11,006 bases of DNA, from contig NW_008705610.1 in NCBI RefSeq assembly GCF_000186865.1, forward strand, positions 21,875 to 32,880, given 5' to 3'. Source of the stretch: Aureococcus anophagefferens (taxonomy: Eukaryota > Sar > Pelagophyceae > Pelagomonadales > Pelagomonadaceae). Shown here one piece after another: positions 1-6,135 of the stretch (positions within the stretch are counted from its first letter, which is position 1; every line of letters begins with the position of its first letter). The notes under the pieces were generated by a model. That model ran no database searches, was not told where the DNA came from, and saw nothing but the letters and a program-made list of their open reading frames with translations. Position numbers and translations under genes: made by a program.

Positions 1-666
1 TGCATCGTTGCGATTATTGAGCATTACACGCGATGGACGCGCTCCGAGCGTGGCCGAGTCCGCAGTGGTGAAGGTGTCTCTCTGCAGTAGGTGATTGCGT
101 GGGACGGGTTCTTCGGGCCATTGAGGCGGATTCAGCACATTTCCTACTGCAGCGGCCGACGCCGTGAAGTCGGCGTTCCGGGCCTCCATGGGGACGACGA
201 AACGGCCGAGATCGGCACCGCGGGGTGGCCCTCCACCGCTGGAGATGTACTCGATCCCACCGGACACATACTGGGGACGGGGCTCGGGCGGTGGTGTCGG
301 CCCAGACCGCGTTTCTGGACGTGGGGGCCGCTCGGGCTGCCGCGCCACGTTTCTATGCGCGAGTTGGCGGTCGATGTTTTCGACGTCGATGGCCGAGCGG
401 ATCAAATGGGACGCCCGCGGTACATAGACGAACGATTCCCGATGCTCCGTGCGCTCGAACACGGTCGAAAAGGGTGCGGGGGACGCCGAAAACCCTCTTC
501 CGACCCCTTGGGACGCCCCGCGCGCGATGCGACGCAATCCTCGGGAGTGACATCCCGCGGGGAATGTGTCCGCGACAGGGTTCCGGTCCTCGCAGCCGCG
601 GGGATCGTTGCGCAACTCTGCGCCTGCGTCGAGCTACGGGCTGGAGAAGACGAGAACTTCGTCCAT
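1..666 (-). CDS. Partial proline-rich hypothetical protein, in-frame TAG near its start, runs off left edge
   Basis: I do not recognise this protein. On the minus strand the frame is open from 633 to the window edge (211 codons). Upstream of a single TAG (636-634) the same frame begins with ATG at 666. In seven 20-codon blocks that I counted, third positions are about 60-85% G+C. In two AT-richer blocks second positions are clearly lower (about 40-45%), the pattern of the GC-rich genes here. Both plus-strand frames over this stretch are also open but lack that pattern. The product is rich in Pro, Arg and Ser, with a segment reading SHLIRSAIDVENIDRQL and then PERPPRPETR. I see no signal peptide, membrane segment or known domain. 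The TAG could be a nonsense mutation, a sequencing error, or a sign that the true start lies in another exon. It could also be a chance open frame in GC-rich DNA. Confidence 0.4.
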
Positions 667-748
667 CGACGCTGCAAAAGGGCTGCTCGCAGCCTGATTG
701 TTTGAGTTGCTTTTTCGAGGAATCGGTCGAGTTGCTTTTTTTAGTTTT

Positions 749-763
749 TAGCCCGGCGGGCTA
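749..763. repeat. Small perfect hairpin (6-bp stem)
   Basis: TAGCCCGGCGGGCTA is a perfect inverted repeat with a 3-nt loop, preceded by T-rich sequence. Two further short perfect palindromes follow at 785-797 (CCTCAACGTGAGG) and 799-811 (GTTGCAGTGCAAC). All three lie just beyond the 3' end of the transposase-like gene. They may be chance structures, 3'-UTR structure or part of an element edge; nothing decides between these. Confidence 0.35.
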
Positions 764-929
764 GACGAAATGGGCATAAATCTACCTCAACGTGAGGGGT
801 TGCAGTGCAACATGAGCGACGGCGTCGTCGCTGCGCTTCTCGGGGAGTAGCCTCCGACGTATTCCTCGCTGGCAGAAGCCTTTTTTTGGTGGTTTTATGC
901 GGCTATGTGGATGCGGTGGTGCCCCGCGC

Positions 930-3900
930 TCAGGGGCCCGCGGCCGTCGCCGCGCGGACCGGAGCCGTCCCCGGGGGCGCATCGAGGGCGGCAAGCGGGT
1001 TCTCGCGGCGGCCCTCGAGCGCGGCTAGTTCGACCTCGGCGTCGCGGTGGCGCCTGATCTCCTTCTGGAGCCGCTCGACCTCCGCGAACTCGCCCGCCGT
1101 GGCCTCGCCGCGGGTGACTCGACTGTACGCCTGCTTGTAGCGCCACGCCGTCCGCTCGAACATGCGCACGCGCAACACGGGCAGCACCTTCGGCGACAAC
1201 GAGCGAAGCGTGTCCTCCTGGAGGTGCTGGTCTTCGTCGCGGCCGTTCTTGCGCTTCCACCGCGAGGCGACGCCCCAGTCGTATTCGATACCCTCGCCGG
1301 CAAGTTCGCAGTGGCCCTTGGGTGTGAACATGGCGCGGTGCCCGAGGTCCGTGACCATCTGCTCGAGCTCCGAGGTCTCGTTCTGGTAGTCCCAGCACGC
1401 CGCGAGGACGTCCTTGGCGCACGTCGACCGCGCGACGCCGTCGATGTCGACGGTCTCGGGGACGCCGTAGGTGTCCTTCTTCCCCGTCCACGACATGCCC
1501 CGGTGCCAGAGGCCGCGCTCCCTGAGCAGCTGCTTCCCGCCCTTGGGCTGGCCGATGAAGCCCGTGACGCTCGCCGCGTGGACCTCGAGCGCCGCGCGCC
1601 ACTCGTCGTAGCCCGGCGGCTTCGACCCGAGATCGATCGTGATGGACGCGTTCTCGGAGTGGTACGTCGCCGCGCGCGCCCGGAGCGACCCGACCTTCTT
1701 GTCCTTGGGCGCCGTGGCCGCCCGCTTGCCCTGCTCCTTGATCGACCGCGCCTGCACGTAGGCCTTCGCGTCGTCCGCGGCGATCTGGACCCACGCGACG
1801 CCCGCCTCCGTCGTCGCCGCCCGGATCTTCGCCTCCGCCGTCGCGTTGGCATCGAAAAGCGCCGATGCGCGGTAGTACTCCGCGCCATGCTTCGGCGGTT
1901 TGGGTTTGGCCGTGGCTCGGCGTCCGTTCCCGGGCGGCGCCGCGGGATCGTCCACGGGCGGCGCCGACGGATCATCAAAATAGCCGCGCTGGGTGTCGCC
2001 GGGCTTGAGCACGGGCTCGAAGGGTCCCAGGAAGCCCTCCGAGCGCTCGATGATCGTGTCGCGGACGATGGGCTGGTCGCCGCCCCACGAGAGGTTCATC
2101 TGCGTCGTCGAGAGCGCGTCCGGCTTCGAGTGGCCGTGCTGCGCGCTGTGGTCGAAGTAGAAGAGGGCCTGGCACGGCGTCGCGGCGTCCGAGAGCTTCC
2201 CGTAGACGAACTCGAACGCCTGGATGACGTCGTAGGTGTGCACGATGATGTGGACGCCCAGCCACCAGCCCTCCTTGTTCGCGCCCGGGTTCATGTGCCA
2301 CAAGCCGACGGCGCAGATGTCGACCGCGTTGTCCCAGTACCCCGCGGGCACGTTCTTCTTCAGCGGCGGCATGTCCTTGGTCGGCTGGGCCACGCCCTGC
2401 TGCTCCTGCACCTTGATCCAGGCCTGGCCGACGTCGACGCCGGACGTCGTGACCGGGTACTGCTTGCCCGCGCGGTGCGCGTTGATGGCCGCGAGCGTCG
2501 CCTCGTCGAGCGGGAAGCCAAAGCCGATCTTCTGGGCGCGGGAGACGAAGCCGCTGACGTGGACCGCCAGCCCGCGCGACTTCTTGTCGATGGGCGCCGC
2601 GCCCTTGTGCGTCCAGCACTTGGACGTGTACTCGTGGCTGTGCCGGCACATCTCGTCCTGGCCGATCGCCACGAGCGGCGGCGCGTCGCTGGGCCACCTG
2701 GCGCTCAGGGAGCCGCCCATGGGCATGGACTCGACGTAGGCCTCGAAGGCCGAGCTCGCGTTCACGTTGAACTCGACGGCGTCGACGGACGCGCCGTCGA
2801 TCTCGACTTTGACGCGGTGCGGCTCCAGGTCCTGGCGCGCGTTGGGATTGGTTTTCTCGTGGGCGACGAAGAGCTTCTCCGCCTCCTCCAAGGACAGCTG
2901 GATCCACTTGTGCTGGAGCTTCTCCATCTCCTTGTCGAGCGGCAAAAATCGTTCGTTCCGGTCGTCCGCCGCGCGTTCGTGGACGTCCGTCATGTACGAC
3001 TTCTTGCGGTCGCGGTACTCGAGCTGGATCTTGTCCGAGTGGGCGATGGTGTAGACGCCGTGGCCCTTCTTGATGGGCCACGACAGGCCGTACCGCTTCC
3101 AGAAGAAGCCCCGCACGTCGCCGTCGACGTCGCCGTCGACGTACCAGTCCGGCTCGACGGTCGTGGCGCGCGTCGAGCGGATCGTCTTGCTCCCCGTGGG
3201 GGCGCCGCCGTCGTAGTTGTCCGTGATCTTCATCATCATGACCTCCGACATGAGCTCCGCGAGCTTCTCCAAGGACATCGTGCGCAGGTTCGCGCGGACG
3301 AGGAGGTTCAGCCGCAGCACGAGGTCGTCCTGGCTCAGGAAGCAGCTCGTCCACGAGTCGCGGGGGTAGCTGCCGCGCTCGTCGGCGAGGAAGTAGCCCT
3401 CGGAGGGCAGGTACTGGTTCCGGAAGTAGCCCATGACCGTCCGCGAGCTGACCTTGCCGTAGGCCTCGTCGGCCGCCTTCTGCGCGCACTCCAGGGCCGT
3501 GAAGGAACCTGGCTCGCCGGTGTTGAAGTCCCTCAAGTAGCGGAGGTAGCGCTCGACGCGCTCCGCCTTGGTCCGCGTCCGGCGGAGCTCCGAGTCGGAC
3601 ATCTTGAGGCGCGAGTCCGGGTCCTCCGGGTCGTAGGCGAGGGAGAGGTGGTAGGTGGTCTCGGCGGTCAGGTGGCCGCGGAGGCGGTCGATCATGGGCT
3701 GGTACCGCCTCGCGTTGCGCTCTATGACCTCCTCGACGCGCGCCCGTCGGTTCTCCTCGTCTCTTCTCCGGTTGTCTTCCCGGCCGTCGTCGCCCCGGTG
3801 CCCGGACTGGTGGCGACGGCGGCGCGAGGCGCCGCCGACCGCGCCGATGAGCCGCATGGCGCCGCGCCTGAGCGCCGCGAGCGCGTCCATGGTGCGGTGG

Positions 3901-4718
3901 CCCAAGCTCGAGCGCTTCCTGCGCCGGGCCTCGGCCGCGGCGCCCGCGCCGCGCGGCCTGCGCAGCGTGACCTTCGGGGTCCAGTCCACGAGGTCGCCGC
4001 CGCAGCCCGTGAAGTCGTCCTCCGCGAGCTCCTCCTCCTCGTCGTCGTCGTCGCCGCCGTCGTCGCCCTCGGGCGCGGGCGCCGCGAGCGCGGGCACGTC
4101 CGGGACGTCGTCGTCGCCGTCCTCGACGCCGCCGTCGTCGCCGTCGGGCGCGGGCGCCGCGAGCGCGGGCGCGTCCGGGACGTCGTCGTCGCCGTCGCCG
4201 CAGACCTCGACGTCCCCCTCGTCGCCGCCGGCGCTCCGCTTGCGCCCGGCCTTCCCGGGACTCTCAACGACGGCGACGTACTTGGCCATCGCGAGGTTGG
4301 CCTCGTTGTGGGTGCGCCAGCGCGCGGGGCAGCCGGGGACCATGGACGTCGTGATGAACTTCTGCGTGGGCGACTTCTTCGCCATGCGGTCCCGCCTCGA
4401 CTTGTAGCAGTAGTAGCTGAGCGTGTAGTACGTCACGCCACCGTCGTCGGCCCTCGGGCGCGCCTTGACGACCTTCCAGCGCAATGACCGCTCCCAGTCC
4501 TTCCCCGCGATGGCCGCCTCCGCCGACTCGACGTCGCTGGAGAAGGACTGCTTTTGAGGGAGGTCGTTGGCCAAATTGGCCGGATTGGCCACGTTGGACG
4601 TACGCCGTCGGACGGCAGCCAACCGCGATCGGACGATCGGACGAAGAGCCAACCGCGATCGGACAGGGACGAGGCCATTGGACGAACCTAGCGGCCATTG
4701 GACGCGACCCCCGGCCAT
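930..4718 (-). CDS. DDE-type transposase-like protein, intact
   Basis: This is probably the transposase of a eukaryotic DNA transposon, cutting and joining DNA in the nucleus. From the first in-frame ATG (4718) it has 1262 residues. The frame stays open to 4943, but only a GTG lies there. The order is: repeat-derived N-terminus; an acidic/Ala-Pro linker with two 25-residue repeats; a helix-turn-helix-like region around SSRTVMGYFRN followed by FLADERGSYPRDSW; the motif YMTDVHERAADDRNERFLP; then a catalytic core. Candidate acids are Asp688 in GQDEM (codon 2657-2655), Asp856 in YFDHS (2153-2151) and Glu1145 in GIEYDWG (1286-1284), the last just after PKGHCEL. These match motif order in an uncharacterised DDE group of fungi, sponges and protists: HDES, FDNxxxH...DAL, RERGL, then PKFHCELNxIExxWG. 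Acid spacings of 168 and 289 residues are much larger than in Tc1/mariner (DD34E), through inserted Pro/Ala/Lys-rich stretches. No stops interrupt it. The start is uncertain, because residues encoded above about 4550 come from dispersed repeats. Confidence 0.75.
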   Translation of the reverse strand: MAGGRVQWPLGSSNGLVPVRSRLALRPIVRSRLAAVRRRTSNVANPANLANDLPQKQSFSSDVESAEAAIAGKDWERSLRWKVVKARPRADDGGVTYYTLSYYCYKSRRDRMAKKSPTQKFITTSMVPGCPARWRTHNEANLAMAKYVAVVESPGKAGRKRSAGGDEGDVEVCGDGDDDVPDAPALAAPAPDGDDGGVEDGDDDVPDVPALAAPAPEGDDGGDDDDEEEELAEDDFTGCGGDLVDWTPKVTLRRPRGAGAAAEARRRKRSSLGHRTMDALAALRRGAMRLIGAVGGASRRRRHQSGHRGDDGREDNRRRDEENRRARVEEVIERNARRYQPMIDRLRGHLTAETTYHLSLAYDPEDPDSRLKMSDSELRRTRTKAERVERYLRYLRDFNTGEPGSFTALECAQKAADEAYGKVSSRTVMGYFRNQYLPSEGYFLADERGSYPRDSWTSCFLSQDDLVLRLNLLVRANLRTMSLEKLAELMSEVMMMKITDNYDGGAPTGSKTIRSTRATTVEPDWYVDGDVDGDVRGFFWKRYGLSWPIKKGHGVYTIAHSDKIQLEYRDRKKSYMTDVHERAADDRNERFLPLDKEMEKLQHKWIQLSLEEAEKLFVAHEKTNPNARQDLEPHRVKVEIDGASVDAVEFNVNASSAFEAYVESMPMGGSLSARWPSDAPPLVAIGQDEMCRHSHEYTSKCWTHKGAAPIDKKSRGLAVHVSGFVSRAQKIGFGFPLDEATLAAINAHRAGKQYPVTTSGVDVGQAWIKVQEQQGVAQPTKDMPPLKKNVPAGYWDNAVDICAVGLWHMNPGANKEGWWLGVHIIVHTYDVIQAFEFVYGKLSDAATPCQALFYFDHSAQHGHSKPDALSTTQMNLSWGGDQPIVRDTIIERSEGFLGPFEPVLKPGDTQRGYFDDPSAPPVDDPAAPPGNGRRATAKPKPPKHGAEYYRASALFDANATAEAKIRAATTEAGVAWVQIAADDAKAYVQARSIKEQGKRAATAPKDKKVGSLRARAATYHSENASITIDLGSKPPGYDEWRAALEVHAASVTGFIGQPKGGKQLLRERGLWHRGMSWTGKKDTYGVPETVDIDGVARSTCAKDVLAACWDYQNETSELEQMVTDLGHRAMFTPKGHCELAGEGIEYDWGVASRWKRKNGRDEDQHLQEDTLRSLSPKVLPVLRVRMFERTAWRYKQAYSRVTRGEATAGEFAEVERLQKEIRRHRDAEVELAALEGRRENPLAALDAPPGTAPVRAATAAGP
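4053..4202 (-). repeat. Two 75-bp tandem repeats inside the transposase-like gene
   Basis: The stretch 4053-4127 is repeated at 4128-4202 with few differences. Each copy encodes a 25-residue unit of the type DGDDDVPD(A/V)PALAAPAP(D/E)GDDGG on the minus strand. The length is a multiple of three, so the frame is kept. It forms an acidic, probably disordered linker next to a longer Asp/Glu run (about 4020-4055). Confidence 0.85.
4554..4597 (+). repeat. Left arm of 44-bp inverted repeat
   Basis: The reverse complement of this segment matches 5437-5480 at 43 of 44 positions. It carries two ATTGG (CCAAT) boxes and ends in a GAGGGAGGTCGTTGG block. It is read inside the transposase frame as the segment ANPANLANDLPQ. 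It may be an element end, a dispersed repeat or a shared promoter module. Confidence 0.9.
4617..4664 (+). repeat. 18-bp direct repeat, 30-bp spacing
   Basis: AGCCAACCGCGATCGGAC occurs at 4617-4634 and again at 4647-4664. The core CCAACCGCGAT recurs inverted at 5406-5416. The 20-mer at 4627-4646 (GATCGGACGATCGGACGAAG) also recurs unchanged at 5367-5386. Both flanks of the island are therefore built from the same vocabulary of short units. Confidence 0.85.
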
Positions 4719-4741
4719 TGGACGTAAAAGACATCCATTGG
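4675..4741. promoter_or_regulatory. Phased CCATTGG boxes, 20-bp period
   Basis: CCATTGG begins at 4675, 4695, 4715 and 4735, a spacing of exactly 20 bp. The first three are followed by ACG and the fourth by CC. On the minus strand these are CCAAT boxes, the core of the NF-Y site, lying upstream of the transposase body in the sense orientation. A promoter role is inference. The array could equally be degenerate tandem repeats, and the two readings are compatible. Confidence 0.5.
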
Positions 4742-5053
4742 CCACGATCTCGCGACGTTGGGCAGCGTCTGGGCAGCCCGCTCGCGAGCGGCGACCATCC
4801 GGGGCGCGTCGATTCCGTGGAAGTGGCCAACGCCGCCCTCCCGCCCGCCCAAGACCTCGACGCCGATGAACCAGAACTTCCGATCCGCGGACTGCCGCCG
4901 TTCTGCAGACATCGATCACTGCGAATGCGGCGCGCGTCCCCACCCGATTTTTGCAGCTCCGGGTTTATACGCCGTGACAGGAGTTGGGGCAACACATCAC
5001 CTCTGTGCGGTCGCCCTACGGCTGACTCGGGTTCGAATCTCCCCCACGCGCGT

Positions 5054-5063
5054 GACGACGACG

Positions 5064-5131
<68 letters not shown>

Positions 5132-5160
5132 CGACCGACCGACCGACCGACCGATCGACC
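5054..5160. repeat. Compound microsatellite GAC/GGC/GAC/CGAC
   Basis: Runs of GAC, then GGC, then GAC triplets pass into a CGAC tetranucleotide run with one GATC interruption. It is open in several frames on both strands, giving meaningless Asp, Arg, Val or Ala homopolymers. It lies in the middle of the repeat island. Confidence 0.95.
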
Positions 5161-5335
5161 CCCCAAAGTAGGCTACAAGGGCTTCGCCGGGGACCCGAAG
5201 TGACTCGCCCGGCACCTCCCCGAAACCCCATTTTTTTTTTAAATTTTACCCCCCGTACCCCGGCGCTCGAGGCGGCCTCTCCTGCTGGCAGTCCTCGCAT
5301 TGCAGTGTGACTGACGCAGAGCTCGCGACTCATGT

Positions 5336-5384
5336 CGGCCAGATCGGACGATCGGACGATCGGCCAGATCGGACGATCGGACGA
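5336..5384. repeat. 25-bp tandem repeat, two copies
   Basis: CGGCCAGATCGGACGATCGG plus ACGAT occurs at 5336-5360 and repeats from 5361 with 24 matching bases. Inside each unit, GATCGGAC is itself repeated. The same sub-unit occurs near 4627. Confidence 0.9.
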
Positions 5385-5402
5385 AGCCCATCGGACGCAC
5401 GG

Positions 5403-5459
5403 CCAATCGCGGTTGGACGTGGCCAATGGGATTCAGCCAACGCGGCCAATCCGGCCAAT
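5403..5459 (+). promoter_or_regulatory. Cluster of CCAAT boxes
   Basis: CCAAT occurs at 5403, 5423, 5446 and 5455, each preceded by GG. The first two are 20 bp apart, echoing the array at 4675-4741. Together with 4554-4741 it makes the island roughly mirror-symmetric, with boxes facing outward on both sides. Regulatory function is inferred only from motif density. Confidence 0.4.
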
Positions 5460-5480
5460 TTGGCCAACGACCTCCCTCAA
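5437..5480 (-). repeat. Right arm of 44-bp inverted repeat
   Basis: This is the inverted partner of 4554-4597, with one mismatch (C for T at the sixth base). Sequence beyond CCTCCCTCAA differs from that beyond the left arm, so this is one true edge of homology. Read on the plus strand it also encodes ANPANLANDLPQ, followed by a short open frame ending at 5612. Confidence 0.9.
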
Positions 5481-6135
5481 CGGCAGCGTCAGCGCGCGCT
5501 GGATGCCGTGTCTGCCGCGCAAACCCCCGGGAAAAAAGTGGCTTTCGTGAGGAACGGAACGAAGGCAACAGGAAGGCCATTGCCGGGTGGTGGTGGCCGA
5601 CCAAGGAAGTAGGCCGGGCTGTAAGGACAGCCCGCCGGCCAAGGACACTCGCCGGACCCAGCGCGCCGGGCAGCACGCTGGGGGCCGAGTGACCAGCCGG
5701 ACACGGGGACGTCGCTTAGCAGGGGAGCAGCGGCGAGGGCGCAGCCGAGCTCGGGTGAGCAAGGTTTGCATTTCTGAGGTCTGGCTGGATGAGGTTGCGG
5801 GTGCAAACTTCATTCAAGGGAGGGCGGTACTCATATTGAACCTCGTTAAGTCTCAAATTTCGATAGCGCCGGACCGAAAGTAGGGAAATTGCATTTACGG
5901 CAGTACAACATAGGGAGATAGGGAGGTTCTCTCCTTCCTTTCCTTATACTGTACTCCGGGTTACTCCAGGGAGAGTCCCTGGAGTGGTACACTGTGTAGC
6001 GAAACTTGTAGCGAATAGAAATTTGTGCTAGCTCGGCCCGCCCGGGGCGCTCGAGGCCCAGCGGGCTGCGAAAGAGGGCCCATGCCGGGACGTTCAGCAC
6101 TGCTCGCAGCGGCCTTCGCGCGGTGTAATTCGTAT
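5481..6135. other. Spacer without a convincing gene
   Basis: Composition falls from GC-rich near 5480-5760 to more mixed sequence near 5800-6000. A plus-strand frame continues from the repeat arm to a stop at 5610-5612 (RALDAVSAAQ...GRPLPGGGGRPRK) but has no recognisable domain and starts inside repeats. A bulged hairpin with GGGCTGT/ACAGCCC arms sits at 5616-5633. The last part presumably holds the promoter and 5' leader of the glycosyltransferase-like gene; I see no clear TATA box. Confidence 0.5.
5963..5985. repeat. Perfect 10-bp hairpin
   Basis: ACTCCAGGGA and TCCCTGGAGT flank a GAG loop with no mismatch. Imperfect pairing (GTAC, ACTGT) may continue outside. It lies about 150 bp before the predicted start of the glycosyltransferase-like gene. 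No T-run follows and no function is evident. Confidence 0.7.

Noticed and set aside
1047..4487. A stop-free plus-strand frame of 1146 codons antisense to the transposase-like gene
   Set aside because: It is an expected by-product of strong third-position GC on the other strand. Its translation is Arg/Val/Leu-rich with no recognisable motif, whereas the minus strand carries family motifs throughout.
4870..4943. Extension of the transposase-like protein to 4943
   Set aside because: The codon there is GTG, and the residues above about 4550 derive from repeats shared with non-coding sequence on the other side of the island. The first ATG is at 4718, and even that start is doubtful.
5030..5042. 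GGTTCGAATCTCC, a good match to a tRNA B-box / T-loop
   Set aside because: The T-stem pairs only partly, no acceptor stem closes it and no A-box or D-arm is found upstream, so I do not call a tRNA or SINE.
5000..5215. Open frames on both strands encoding Asp, Arg, Val or Ala runs
   Set aside because: They are translations of the GAC/GGC/CGAC microsatellite.
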